From Pholis gunnellus (taxonomy: Eukaryota; Chordata; Actinopteri; Perciformes; Pholidae), in the NCBI GenBank assembly GCA_910591455.2, contig OU342806.1, positions 19,249,841 to 19,313,840 on the forward strand: 64,000 bases of DNA. The letters are read 5' to 3'. The notes beneath the pieces were generated by a model. The model ran no database searches, was not told the DNA's origin, and was given only the letters and a program-made list of their open reading frames with translations. This document shows, one piece after another, positions 11,971-26,894 of this stretch. The position numbers and the translations under genes are program-made. Within the stretch, counting starts at the first letter, position 1. Every line of letters starts with the position of its first letter.

Positions 11971-14900
11971 AATATATCTCTGAAAATAATGTCACCAATT
12001 TGGACTGGATGTTCACAGGCACTTATTGCATACAACAAAACAAATGCATAATCAATACTTATGGCCATCTTTGTGTGTTCATGTATACACTTGAACACAC
12101 ATTAAATCTCGGCGGAAATTAAATCTGAAATGAAACTTGAGGAAGATATTTCTTTTGAGATTCTAAAACAGTGATGTGGCTTATTTTTTCTCAGATTTGA
12201 CTTTGCAGAGCTATTCGGATGAAGGATACTATGCAGACCTCTGTCCTCAGAACACGATTCTAAGCCTAACATGTGTTCTGTTTTGCCAAATGTCAAACAA
12301 ACAAAACACATGGAAGTCTAATTTTCAATTCGTATGCTCCCTCTGTTGTGTGTGTGGAACTGCAAGTCAAGCAGTACCCAAAAGGACACTTTGCATGGCA
12401 TTTCTGGAAGTACAATAACTTTGTATATGAATCAAGGCACTGCCAAATGCAGCATCAGTTCAAAGAGCTCGCCCTTGGGCAAATGTTCGACAAAAAAATA
12501 CTAGAGAGAATGCGTGCAGGGTGCCAGGTTGGTCTTTATTGAGGGAACATCCGTATCCTTCGGTTCATTGAGTTTTGCACCAGTTCAGCTTACCATGCTG
12601 CCTTTTCTATATCCATTTTCTTTTTTTTTTATCCTTCTTACAATGTATACCTTAGGTTTGCACATGGAAGTGGAAAGTCACAGTAGCTTAAAAGCTGTAA
12701 GAGTGAGATAGTCAGAAAAGAAAGTCCTGCCTTACCAGGCTACAAAGCTTTATTCAGATTCGCTCCCTCCCTGCTTCTGGGACTTGCCTCGTTTTATCCA
12801 ACCCGTTTTTACACGCGACTCGTCAAATACCGACTATTGGTCAGTGGTCCTCTGCGTCTGAGGCACCAAGGCACCCTTTAGAGTCTTCATGAGATGCAGC
12901 AGGCTTTCAACTAACTCCTATTATTAACCGTCACAACAACTTACGTAGTATAACGAGCGAGAAAGTCCACGTAGGGTGGGTTGGGTGGTTCAAACTGACA
13001 CAGGACCCAGCTGTCCTCGTCCCTTATGAAACCAAGTCAATGTTGATTTATAAGGTAAGATAAGAAAAGATAATCCCTTATTATTCCCACAGCTGGGATA
13101 TTTGCAGGATTACAGCAGCAAAATGGACAGTGCACAGACAAGAGAATCAGTCAAATAAAAACAAAACACCTATAATAGACAGACAGTAAAGCTATAATAA
13201 ATAAGTGAAACGTAGAAATCAGCAAAAACTCAAACATGATAAAACCATACTGAATGGTTGGGTTTGCCTAATTGCACAAATGAAGTAGGAAATATGAAGT
13301 TATAAGAATATCAGTTTTGTTTCCTTACGTACTTTACCAACAGCATGCAGTTACATAACAAACGTACTTATTCTAACCTAAACCACGATTTTCTTGTTCT
13401 AGTCAAGCATTAACCAAATACTTACCTAACCAATTAGTTTTGTTGCGCAAGTAAAACTAATAACTTCATCAATCTATGTCGGAGCTTTATTTTGAAAATA
13501 AACTGTTTGCATGTAATGAGCGGAAGCTGACGCACCGTAACTAACGACAGGAGTGAGAATGTGTTGCATCATCATCGTGAGGCTGTCAAACAGGCTATGC
13601 AATCCCATATGGACATGTCCAGATGTATATAAGTATTATAAGCTACATTTATGGTTGAGGTCGGACATCGTTGTCAGAGGGAAAGAGAAGGACTTGAAAA
13701 GGCAACAAAGGCTCACAGTCTTTAGGTCACACTGCTTTCATTTTTATGGCAGTTTTGCTCCCACTTTGTCTCTCTCTCAGAACAGAAGACATTTTTATAT
13801 TTGAGCGAATGGGGCTCTCTTGTACCACCTTGTGCTTCATTCATTTCGATGTATATCTTTGCCATGATGGGCTATTAAGGGATACATCTGTCAGCTGTGT
13901 AGGAGCACATATCCGTCCCAGGTGACAATCATAGTTTCAAATGAAACCAGGTTTTAGTCTGGATGTTTTCATTTTTTTCCTGTTCTCGCACTAGATTTCT
14001 CTCATTCTCTCTTTCTTCCTCCATCAATTCTCTTTCACTTTGGTTTAGGCTGTGTCGGCATGGTCGAGGGATTCCTTACATTGCAAAAGCACTGAGCGAC
14101 ATAAGGAATTAAATTCGCTCCTCTCTCTCTCCTCTGGCAATTTATTCTGCCTACGTACTCGGCTTTAGGCAAATGATGGCCCTATATGATGTCGCTATAT
14201 AAGAAGCAGAGAAGGCACAGAAGGTGAATTTGTCCTCTGCAGGCTCACCTTCTTTACCTCGGCACTACTGATGCCATAATGACTGTTTTCATTATGAATT
14301 AATCTCTTGATTATTTATTTTACTATCTATTACTGAATTATTTAGTTTGTACAATGTCCAATTATGATTTTAAAATACTTTGTTTAGTTCAACCAACAGT
14401 CCAAACCCAAAGATATACATGTTATGATGAAAGTAAGAGAAAGCAGCAAATATTCCTCCGCTCTTAACCGGACTCCACTACTGTTGTTTTGTTTTGCTTT
14501 TTTTCCAGGGAGTTTGGGAGATGGAAGGTGAACAACTTGGCAGTGGAAAGGAGGGATTTCTTAGAGTCTTCGTTACCTCTGACTCCTGAGTTCATCAGGA
14601 ACATCCGAATGTTGGGCCGCAGGCCCACCACCCAGATGATAACTGACAATCTGATCCGGAAGTATGGGACTCACTTTCTGTTGTCAGCTACACTGGGAGG
14701 TAAACAGTTGTTTGAGTGTTTTTTTTTTTTTTTTTTATTTCAAGCATGGCCTTCTAGCTCAACTTGAATGCAATTTCCAATAACAAATGAGACACATTCT
14801 AAAAATCATCCTTGAAACAATGGGTCCCTGATTTTCCACCAGACTTAGATCATTCTCATTGCTAGTGAGCAGCCTACAATTTTGCTGGATAAAATGGTTA

Positions 14901-17900
14901 CCATTAACGGCAGATTTGATCAGCCTTGTCATCACCTTCCAGGAAGTATGCCAACAAGATTGAATCTTGAGTTATAGGGTCTGGATAAAGTCAGCTGATA
15001 GGTCATGTAGAAGACACAGAAATTAAGGAGAGGCATTGTTGTTGTGTTCCAGTATTGAGCTAATTAGGGCGACTATTGCAGTAACGCAGTATGGGGAAAT
15101 GTGTTTTTAGGAATAACTTTTCTCCATTATGGTATAGAACAAACGTATTACTCCGCTCTCAGATGATGTCGGCTGTAGTGAAGTATTTGTGTTGATAAAA
15201 GCTTTTAGAGTTTGCTCCCTCAGGCGTTGCATATGGAAAACAGATGGACATGGCACAATAACTCAGTCACAGTAAGTAACTGAATAACACATCACAGCAA
15301 AATAGTATGCCACTGGCAGCACAGAAATGGCTCTTCAGAGATGTACTGTATGAATACATGTAAAAGCCTGTGTACTATAAACACTCCACTGCCAGTCACA
15401 GTCACCCCACTTTTGGTTTTCTGCAGTTTGATGACAAGCATTAATGGTCCTCTGAGTGAAGAAAAAAAAAAAAGAATTCAAGATGCCAGAGAAGTCCAAG
15501 CCAGTCTAGCGAAACCAATTTGCTTTTACAGAGCAACACTTGTCAATTATTTTAGACCTGATTCCTTGCTTAGGAAAGGTCACTGTTGTGAGTGGCTGCA
15601 TTCAATGCAACGCTACCAGCTGCCTGAGCTGATGCAGCTCACAACTCTGGCTCCCAGCCAGCACTTAGTGGTATGAAGAGAGGAGAATGAGGAGTTTGCC
15701 TTGGATTGTTGCCAGAGATATGCCTCTGTGGTTCTGAATAGATTGCCTCTGTGTCCAGAAACATATGGACCTAATGAAATTAATAAATAGATTGTGATAT
15801 CAAGAGGGTGCCCTTCATCAGCTGAGCAAGGAAAGCAGTGGGCAGTAAAAGGGCCCTGAGACATTAACACTGCATTATGATAGGAATATGATGGGCAGTG
15901 TCTTAGGGGACTCTCAAGGAAAGAGTGCCCTGCACCATGGCCCCTAGACTTAGAGAGAGTTGATTGCTCTGATCCGTTGCTATACAGGGTGGCATATACT
16001 AATGGTGGTCAAGTGTCTTTGTACTTCAGAGGCCCCTCGTTGCTCCTTTTCTCTGAACTTAACCACCTGGAATATTGTGTGTGTGTGTGTGTCTCCTGGA
16101 GCAGAGAATGTGGCAGGTTTTGAAATGACTGTAAAAGTAAAAATAATTGGCTTGAATTCCAAACAAAAAAGTCACCATGAGCTGTCATGAAAAGAGTTGC
16201 CAACCGCAGACACTCGAATCTCATTACCAGAAGGTCCAAGTGAAAAAGCCCGATATAGTTGGCACACTTTTTGATTGACTATTGATTTGCGGCGGTTGCA
16301 CATACAAACCTTAACCGTGAGCGCTTAGCACCAAATATAAGACAAACACCAAAAAAACACTTAAACACTTACGCTATTTACTCTTTGATTTTTCTATCGG
16401 AGAAGTTCACCTCTAATCCTGAAAGTAAAAAAGATGAAATGACATTTTCTTCTTTAAATGTTATGTTTCTTTGCAGGAGAAGAGGCCTTAACGATATTTG
16501 TGGACAAGAGGAAACTGAGTAAGAAGGCAGAGGTGAGCGATTACTCGAGTAACTCCTCCACTGTGACTCTGGAAGCTCTGCACCAGCTGGCTGCCTCCTA
16601 CTTCATCGACAGGGAGAGCACTTTGCGCAAGCTGCACCACATCCAGATCGCCTCCACTGCCATCAAGGTAACGCCTCCGTGTCTCTATTGTTGAGTTCTT
16701 CGGGCACATCCACAGACTAATGCCTTAACAAAGATTCAATCGTTTTTAATCTTCCGTCAGCCCAAACCCAAGTCAATATCATTACACATGACAATAAGCT
16801 GAAATGGTAAAAAGCTAGAAGGCTGGTAGTCTTGGAAGATTACTGTCTTATCTACCTCTTTGGAAACTTTCTGACGACTTTCTTCCAACCGCATTTTCTC
16901 TCATATACAGCATGTACAAAACAATATTTCTAAACTTGTTTCCCTGTGTTTACATACTCATTTTGCAAATGATGTTATGTTATTACCATGCCAACCTAAG
17001 ATCATCATTAAAACATGTGGCCAACACACTTTTAAAGTAACCTTCAAATCAACTTTAAATAGGCAAATTAGCTAATTTAGGCAACATTGGTATATAATAA
17101 AGCAGAGAACAAGCGCTCTATTCTAAGAAGCCATGTATCGCAAACATAAGACCTTGTGTTCCTGTCTCTTTTTCATCCATTGTTCTAAAGCCGCAGACCG
17201 GCTATGATTGTCAACATGAGCCTGCATAAAAAACACGGTACATGATTTCTGGGTTTAAGGATTTGAGATTTACCTCTCACTGCCAACTGGAGTTGCTGAA
17301 ATGCCCAGAGAAGCTTCGAATGAAACTCATCTTTGGATGAAAGCATATCACAATCACCAGTTATATGATGTGATATTTTTTTCCCATACCACAATTATAT
17401 ATATATATATATATCAGAAACATTGAATTCATTGCTAAATTCATAAATAGCCGAGTAGGGGGAACAACCATGCACCAAATTTAGTTTTTCACCGCATTCC
17501 ATTGGGAATTGTATGAACAAAAAGACAATACCGAAGGATAGACCCTTTTTGTTTTTGACTCCGATAACAAAATTGCAATACAATGCCTACAGATATTAAT
17601 TATAAGAGCTCAAAATATACTAATCAAATAACAAGAAAGACCGCCAATGAATGAAAGAAGACTAAAAAATATACATATCATCAAAGAATACAAAATAAAT
17701 AAATACTAAATAAATAAAGAGTCTTAAAATACATAGGTCAGGCTCTTCTCATCCAGTGTTCGTAGCTATACCTACGGAGAGTAATGCGCTGTAATTCGTA
17801 GATATCTCGAAACATCAAATCGTCTGTTATCCACATAATCATGATACAGACCGCAAAAGCCCACACCGGGCAGACAAAAGAGGCAGTGTGACGGTAAAAT

Positions 17901-20900
17901 AAAAAGTGATCTTCTACCCAGGAGACTGCTGTTCGTTCTCCGTGGTAGAGGAGGAGTCAACCTTGATTTATTCGTCACCTAATTGCATACTTCAGAAGTG
18001 GCCCTTCCTTCATTATTTCAACCCAGACGACGATCATATCCTAAAACTAATTCAGCAGTTCATAATCTTTTCCTCCAACTGAACAAAGTAGTTTGGTTGC
18101 CTAAACCTAAATTGTTGATTTCTGTGATGACAGATGTTCAATGTGAAAGTAGGCTTAAAGTCATACGTGTTGCCTACTGTCAGGAGTGACTTTTCGTAAT
18201 CTATCATAGAAACTGTTGCTTAAGGATACATTGCTGATAGGTGCGTTTAAAAAGACGTAGACACTGTGACCGATTGGAAAAAGTCACAGATTCAAATTTT
18301 TACTTTAATTTGAATATGAAATGTGTTTGTTGCTTTCAGGTGTCATTTGCAAAGTAGAAAGCCTCATCTCTCAAAGCAATATGTGAATGATTCCCATGCC
18401 TTTATAGAATGGAAATGCCAATAAAATGCCAATCAAATGGGGAGATGATGTATTTTATCACGCTGCTTGTGATGAGATATGATCTTCAGCTACCCCGAGC
18501 ACATCGAGTCTGGAGGAAGCTGGGTGATGAGTGCATATGGTGAGGGGAAGATAAATGAATCTTGTGAGAAACGGCTCGTGACAGGTTTCTGCCTCCAGTT
18601 GTCACCTTCAGGCAGCATGGGGTTAATAGGGTCACGGAGCATAGGATGACTCTCCTTTCTGCCTCGCTTTCATTCCTCGGAACACAGCGGTGGTCGCCTT
18701 GTGAAGTGTAGCTTCCTCTGCTGTAGCAGAGCATGAATCAGACTCCTTGTACTCGTATCAAAGCTCTGTCCTCTCACTACATTGTGTTCAGGGAGGGTTA
18801 GGTATTTCTTTTGCTGCTAAGGTGGGTGCATCAGAGGTGCAGAGGCAGATACTTTTGTCTGTTTCATTTCTTGGGAATCAAGTTTTTTTTTTTTCTGTAG
18901 CTGCCGCGAGGAAGAGAATAAGAGAAAGTGTGCTTTCATGCTCCAAAGGTAGTCATCTGGCGTGACTGACAGGTAGAAAGTAGAAAGAGGTATGATTCAC
19001 CTCCATCACTGGTAGAGAGTGAGTCAAAGGAGCGATATATTCCTCCACACTTGTGCATCATTTCCACAGGGCGTTGACCCACACGGCACCGGAACAGATA
19101 CAACTAAGCACTCCTCTGCATGAATTCAAAATCAAACAAGTTGAGGAATGAATGAGAGAGGGCTGGCGAGGCAAAGACCCCCCGCCCCCCCCGCTGTCTC
19201 CATGCAAAGGGGAAATTGAAGCTCATTTTGGGGGAAAAGCCTGTTACTCTTGCGGTGTGCTGGGGATTGGCTGCGGAAATTTGGGCTCTCTCAAAGAAGT
19301 CCCGGCCCAGAAGCAAACTGTGTTCAGGGCGGCTTGTTTGTACAATGAGTAATGACTCCAGTTGTTCGAGAGCGTCAGGGATTACTTTTGCTACGATTTG
19401 AGAATTTCATGGACTCGATTGCGATATCCCCACCTGACCCCGGCCGTGTTTGCCTATCTGTCTGCACACAGCTTGACGAGCCGACTGACTCGATCAATTA
19501 TTGTCTGGGCTATCACAGAGTAGATCACAATAAAACTAAACTTTAGTTCTACTGGCAGAGCAATACACTTCAGGGAGGAAAACAACACCTCCACATACTG
19601 ACATACTCATAAACTAAATCAATTCAAGACTCAAGGCTGCATTAAACATTGAATCAAATGACAATGTGGGTTGCTTGCAGTGATTATCGCCAACCACGTT
19701 TTTTCTTGTGTGGGCGTGGCCTTCCTTTTCCTCGCTCCCGGCTCTGCTCATCACTCACCTGTCCCCAAAGCGCATTAAGTAGTGGAGGTTTACTATATTT
19801 ACAAATATAAATCCTGGTTGGATATCATTTTTTTTGTAATTGGAAGTTACTGCTTTTTTGTGTTGTCAGTCACTTCTTTTAACCATCACATTGAAATATT
19901 CCACAGCGTCAAGTCACCCTCAGCTCAAAATAAAACCGCCTGTCTTCTTTTGCGAGGGGAATTTTTCATATATCTATATATATGTATGTATAGCTGTGAC
20001 AGTTGATGTTAGCTGTCACTGATGGAACATAATTCCTATAATATTGGAGATTATATGTTAATATTTCTGAGTGAGTAGGATCCTGGAGCAGCTACAGAAT
20101 GGAGTTTGAAAGTGAGTTTTTTAAATAGGCGGCATATAGTCTGAACATGTTTTTAACAGCGCTGCAGTGGACGTGTTATATAAATAAAACCACTGAATTA
20201 TGTTTATATATAAAATTTGTCTCAAATTTAAAATCTGCTGTATGTAACCTTAACACCTTTTTAAGTGCAAATCAAACCTTATTGCTGGATCAGCGAGCTT
20301 GCAATCAAGCCTCTGTCTTTCATCCATACATATTTATTCAAATCTTCAACTATATGTTTCATCTTCAATTGCTGGGCTCTGTATTTTGTCCCCATCAGAT
20401 GAAAGCTGAACAAATATATTTAAAATGTAATGTAGGCCACAGTCACATTTCACCACTGAATCATCCTTTAAGGAAATGTAAGTCTGATAAAAGATGAATT
20501 AATGGACAACACTGGATAAAACTTGTTAACTTGTTTAAAGCTATACTTTAAAGATATACTTTATGTGCTGGCTCCATACATAGCTTACATACATTAATAT
20601 CTCTTTATTGACTGAATTAAAATAGAGGCTCTGCCTATATCACCACACACTCTTAACTCAAATTGAACAAACTCTGATCAGATGTTCTGGAACCGTCAAC
20701 TCAGAGTTTCTCAGGGTTAGTCTACTCAGAGTTTTAGAGTTATAATCTCCGAGTTTGTTAAACATGATTTCTGAAACAGAGATTAGATATTGGACTTACA
20801 TTCATCAAGTGGACACAAATAGCTATTGTTGCTATATAACTGCTGGATGTGTACATAGCAATTTAGGAGTTCAAGTGGCTTCAAGTTTTCAAAGTGTTAT

Positions 20901-23900
20901 TTGGTGTTTTTTTCTAATTCCTATTTCAAAATGTTATTTTAATGGTATCACTATTCTTTTAGATAGAAACATTGTAGTCCCCCAGATAATACAACAGGTA
21001 AGAGCTGTAGTTATGTCTTCATTGTTGGTGGGAATCAAAACTCAAAACTAGTTCCAGTTCTAGTACTTTTGTTCCAAAATGTACCCAGAATCTGAAAGAA
21101 AATGTATTTTCTAACATAACATGCCACTTAAAACATGAGTTTTAAGCACTGTGATTGGATGTTTCTTACCAAAATGCACTTTGGGAGTTTTTTTTTTTAT
21201 TAAGTTTTGTGCTAATGATTCACTTGAAGAGTTTCATGCCCACTCAGATATCTCAAATGACTCCTCCCGCTTTGCAAATCTGTTAATCCGTAATTATTTT
21301 CAATGTGATCTCATCCCTCCTCCTCATACTTTGCCACCAGGGCAGAAACCCTTTGCGTAGAATCTCGACGCTGAAGGTTCGCACGTGGTTGACATTGTGA
21401 AACAGTCGCAGTAAATTTAACAACAAGGTGGCGGTTAGGTTAGGGCAACAGATTGTGTTAGGGTTAGAAAAACATCATGGTCCGGCTTAAAATAAGTACG
21501 CTTGTAATAAAACATGAGCTGTCATCGTGTCGACTGCCCGCTAGTGGCACCAAACCATTTACTGCACTCCATGAAGTAGGAGCCCATCTCAACTCCCTCT
21601 GAAAGTTTTTCTCGTTGTTTTCCAGTATGTGCGAAAGGTTTGTGGTAATTCAGAATATTCCCGTCTTTAGACTTTCTCATCTGCTGTATGAGGCAGTGAT
21701 CAAAACTTTCTTCTTCTTCCGCTTCTCTTGCTCCCACTCTGCTGCTTGAATGAGTCAGTGGCATACTTTTAACACTGCAGTACCTGGACTCGAAGCCCAC
21801 ATAATGAAACAATAATGAAAATATACCACAAAAGCTCAAGCTTTTGCTTCATTCCTTTACACGGCCATGTGCCAAGATACAGGTGGCCAATAATGTCCTA
21901 TTAAGTATTTTTAATATACCAGAATGTATCTACAGTGAATAGCAGCTGCTATGCAAAGCGGAAATTGAATGCTCTGCTCATCAGTCAATGTTTTGCCGTA
22001 TGGCATATCATATGGCATATCAAATAATTCCTTAGAAAGATTCACTATTCACGTGGTCTGAAACCCAGGGCTGTGTCTCATTTCCTCACATTCATATCGG
22101 CATTAAAATCCCTTATGAAGGAAACAAGGGATTTATAGTGTGATACGGATATCATTGTCAAGGAATTGCACTCAAATTATCTTCATTTTCCTTTTCTCAT
22201 TCACAGAGGATATTTATTCTTCCTCTCACAAACCCCTTTTCCTCCGGATTAGGCTTGGTATTAAAAAGCCCCACACTGAGTTTTCCCTTCCCTGGAGCAC
22301 CGGCCTCATATGAGAGACCAAGCCCTTCCGCCCTCTGATTGTGTTACTGATCGACTGACCCTCATTGTCTCGCCTCATCCATCTGTCACTTTACACCAAC
22401 TGTCCTCTGACAAGCCTGACCAGGACAAATCGCTGAACGAAATATGGTGTCCCAGAACCACAAAGAGAGAAAAATGAGAATCGGTTAGATGCTCGTGGCT
22501 GTGTCACAGCAAGAAAAAAAGGAGAGCGTCGAAATAAGAGCTCTTCTTGCAAATTAAGTGAAAGAGGACGCTTTGCTGGAGCTGCTTTTGTGGCAAAGGT
22601 CAATCGAAATGTCTTCAATCAGTGACCAGACGGAGAAGGAAACATGCAGATAAATGAGTTCAGGGAACGACTCCTACACACCAACTTAGAGGAATCTAAA
22701 TGAGCTTACACCCGTTCTCCCTTTCTGTCACATTCACAAGTTCAATCCGTTGTGTAGAAAGTACTTTTTAAACAGAGGGTGCCAGTTATGTTACACAAGG
22801 CACATTTAAGACACCCTCAAACTAACAAGATTATATAAATCATCTTTTTATTTGTCGTTGCCCAGGTGACAGAGACCCGCACGGGTCCTCTTGGATGTAG
22901 TAACTATGACAACCTTGACTCTGTTAGCTCTGTGCTGGTTCAGAGCCCTGAAAATAAAGTCCAGCTGCAAGGTTTGTCTGATTTTTGTGATTTTCAAAGT
23001 TTTTAAAAGTCAAACTAAAAAGTATTTGCACATGATATGATCTTCAGGTTTATATATATATTGTATTAAGTAAATGATAAGCTCAGCCCTAATACATGAC
23101 TACAGTGATTCCACTTGCACCGTCTTGGTTTACAGGCTTGCAGGTGATCCTTCCAGACTACTTGCGAGAAGGCTTTGTGCAGGCTGCTCTGAGCTACATC
23201 GCCTGCAATGGAGAGGGTGAATTTGTCTGCAAGGACAACGACTGCTGGTGCCATTGTGACCCCAAGTTCCCAGAGTGCAACTGCCCCTATATGGACATCC
23301 AAGCCATGGAGGAGAGCCTGGAGAGGATCACAGAGACATGGGGGATGCTCTATAAAGAGTTTGAGGAATCCGGTAGGAAAGCCGTCTAGAAAGTTATGGA
23401 TTTTTGCAGTGTTTCACGTTGCATGCCTCATACTAAATGCAGAGAAATCAAACTTTTAGAATATAAATCATTAGAGGGAGGAAGGATGAATTCCACTGCT
23501 TTATATGCACCGTTAAATCGGAGTGAGGTTCATATATACATGTTCCTCCCCATTCTATGATTCATAGGCGGTCTGTAATAGCTGGTTATGAATCCTGTCC
23601 TGGAACACTATCTGCAGAAAGGAAATTAACAGTGCAACAGGACCGGATTATTTCAAAATCAACAGCGTTCGGTAGTTTACAATGCCTAGAGCAGATTAAT
23701 CAGCTATAAAAGCCATTCATTGCCAGACCTGCTTTTCATATCACCGGGGAAACAGAGTTTCAGCGGACGCTCTTAGCATAATGTTTGGTTATTATTGCTG
23801 TGCTCGGTCACCCTGTCTTGGTCATTATTACTCAAATGAAATCAAAATGGCTGTCTTTTTTTAATTTTTTTTTTTTTTCTCCGCTCCTCAGATTTGGCTT

Positions 23901-26822
23901 AAATATCCCTAAGTGCAATTACTTTTAAAGTTTATGTTTTAATAGCTGGGTGTGAAGTGAGGGCTCGAGCGTGCCCAGAATCATAAATGTGTCCTTCAGC
24001 GAGGGCTACCGCACATTCCTAGCTGGCTGCTTTATCAGTAGGGGAAGATGTCAGGAAACGGTCTAACCGTAAGATCAGAAAGGGACCAATGCTATTGGTG
24101 ACCTTCAACCAAATGGTGCCAAAACAGGACATGACGGAATCAGAAATCCAAACAGTCTTCTATTGTTTTAGGCAGGGCTTAGCTCATTGTTACAATATGT
24201 GGCTTTCAGACGATGAGGTGAAAATGATGAATGTGACAAAACCTCATCAATCAACATATTTTAACGTTTTTAAACTCAAATATAACAGACATATAACACA
24301 TACAAAACATAATGGTGCAATGTCAAAAGGAGGACAGTACTGTATCAGGGAGGTTATATTTAGCATTTTAACAACAATAGGTTATGGTTGAATTCATTTT
24401 CATACATTTGCAAATCTCACTCTGTATCATAAAACCAAAGATCTCATTAAACCTCTTGCTCTCTGCTTCAAAGTGGCCCTATCGTGTCTTTCATTATCTT
24501 TAGTGTCAGTCTGGAGGTTTCCTTTTTGCTTTACCGAACACGATCAAAATGTTGTGTGTGTGAGCTGACTTTTCAAAGCACCACATGCCAGATGCTCTGT
24601 CCAAATGTAAGGTACTCCATAATTTTTAGCCCACCCAAATAGAACAGGCTGCCAAGGTATGTCCAATTTCAAAGGCCCCTTCAAAAGCCACTGAAAAATA
24701 CAGCCATCTTTCGACTCAAAGAGGAGGAAACAACTGCTGCATCCTGTGTTTTTATAGCAACCCACAATCCAATGAGCACTGGTCTGTTTAATGGAGCGCT
24801 GAGGTGATCCTTGTCAAGTTGTAAAATCACGTGACCACATTGTATTTATGAGCTGTTATATCATTGGCTTGTAAATATGTTATATGATGACATTAAGAAT
24901 TGAGGCCAAGCATGAACTTAAAATGAGTTCCAAAACATGTTGTAAACCCAGCTCAGAAAAATCAAAGTAAGGCCACGTAGATATATTTACTGGTAACATG
25001 GTACACACTGTTTGCCGGTTGTCCATATGTATAAGTAAAATGTCATAATTCATACTGTCTTATCTGGCATCAATGTAGCCATCATAATACTTAATGTTGC
25101 ATGCAGTACAGACCAGTGTCTCCTAAACTTTTTTTAAAATCGACAAACAATCAACCAAATTCTCAAAAGCCCTTGATTTGTGCATTATTGAACGTTCCTG
25201 ACGATTTGCATCATCACTGCCATTTCCATCACCTTAAATTATCATGAAAAGGTTTACCAGCCATTTCAAAGATATGTATACCTTTTGATTACAACAACTT
25301 AGTTTTATGCATGTGTTCATGAAAACATATACTTATCTTAAGCACTTCATAAATGAGACCAAATAAATGCATTACGGTGGAGTTACCAGGCTATCTCACG
25401 CTTTTCATTTACTCTCATCAGTTGGAAAAACAGAATGTACGCTAGACTTATTAGACTCATTAGACTCAATGCTACAGATATCGGAACAATACAAACATTC
25501 AGGTTCCCTAATGTGGCTCAAAGGTCTATTGCAGATATAAATGTATACAACCCTATTCAAATATCCTGCGACCCACCTGTGTCTCCGGACCCAACCTTTT
25601 AACATAACTGGTATAGACGATAGTAGATGCTAACAACTGTGTTGATGATGAAATGTTAAGATGTCCCCGTGTCTTGTCTGTGGTTCCAGATGAATTCAAG
25701 GCGTTCTATGCGAGGCTCCCCCAGAACTATTTCCTGAACGTGTCAGGCATCCAACACTTGTGGTCGATGGACAAATTGTTCCAGTGGCGATATGAGCAGT
25801 TAGAGAACAGCATGCGGGTCCTTGCCAGTCGAGCCCAGAGAGTCATCTTCAAGCTCTTCAGTCTCAGTAAAAGATGTCATCGACAGCCCCAAGTGCGCCT
25901 ACCAAGAGAACGGTGAGCCCAGCCGCTAGAACACACATCGCATGTGTATGTTAAGTCCTGTGTAACCCTCCTGCAGAGAACATTTTTTAATTAAAGCTGT
26001 GTCTTTTTGCAATGTAGTTATCTCTTAATCCCTCCATTTCTGTTGATTTATACATCCATGAGGTTCTGGGATTTGTTTGCCCAAAGCTAATGTACATTGA
26101 GTCACAGTGTGACACAGTCTAAAGATTAATCCAATCACAGTACATCTCTTTTGTATAACATCCTACTGAAATGCAGTGAAATACCAATAAAACAAGCCAG
26201 ACATCTACTGCAAGAGAAATGTGGCCCAGTTTTTATACACGTACATTTGTTTTAATTTTGCAGATCAACATAAGTAACCTTATACCTGGCTTACTTTGCT
26301 TGTTTCGGCTGCTCAAACAGAAAACTTCAACTTTTAAAAAGTCTCTGCTCCATTAAAAATGTATTGGGCTTCATGAAATCTTCATGAAATCATGAAATCT
26401 TCATCTTTCATTTCATTGGACTTCATCCTCATGAAACCGCTCTGAAACCCGCATTGGTTTCCTGGCCACAAAGAAAAAAAGAAATTCTACTTTCCTCAGC
26501 CTTTGCTGCTGAGAGAGGCCAATCATTTCTTCCCATGCCAGCACACACACACACAGGTCATTTTAAGTGTTTGACCAATGGTGGTGAGGACAGTTTCCGA
26601 ATTTCAAGTCCGTGTTTTAAGACCGCATAAGATTCACATTCACATCAGGCTACCTTCCTCCGTCAGAGGGGTTGATTGTCTAAGGTGATGAATCCAGCCA
26701 TTACTGTCAGTCACACTGCTCTCAGATGGACCGCGCTTTCACAGTAATGGTGGCGATGCTAGAGAGCACAACACATAAATCAACCGGCAGATTAATCTAT
26801 ACAGTGCATTTTGTTCAATGTC

Positions 26823-26894
<72 letters not shown>

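Larger units (their letters stand above)
2810..14508 (+). other. brinp3 intron 2 (11.7 kb)
   Basis: Non-coding. From 5' to 3' it holds a small inverted-repeat element (3294-3620), duplication copy 2, a G-run at 6424-6446, a dispersed repeat at about 6866-7115, an interrupted repeat with nested sequence (about 8045-10105), a TA tract at 11926-11968, and LINE-tail-like and dispersed-repeat sequence at about 12785-13570. No additional exon was recognised. Confidence 0.85.
16668..22865 (+). other. brinp3 intron 4 (6.2 kb)
   Basis: Non-coding. Contains a short TA tract at about 17397-17414, a dispersed-repeat piece at 18087-18190, a Harbinger-like tcagagtt-rich fragment at about 20660-20760 and a dispersed repeat at about 21420-21520. 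The stretch at 18480-19560 is unusually GC-rich for this intron but shows no convincing exon. Confidence 0.8.

Noticed and set aside
18480..19560. GC-richer part of intron 4 as a possible nested gene
   Set aside because: Several short frames exist on both strands, but none has family similarity or exon-like boundaries.
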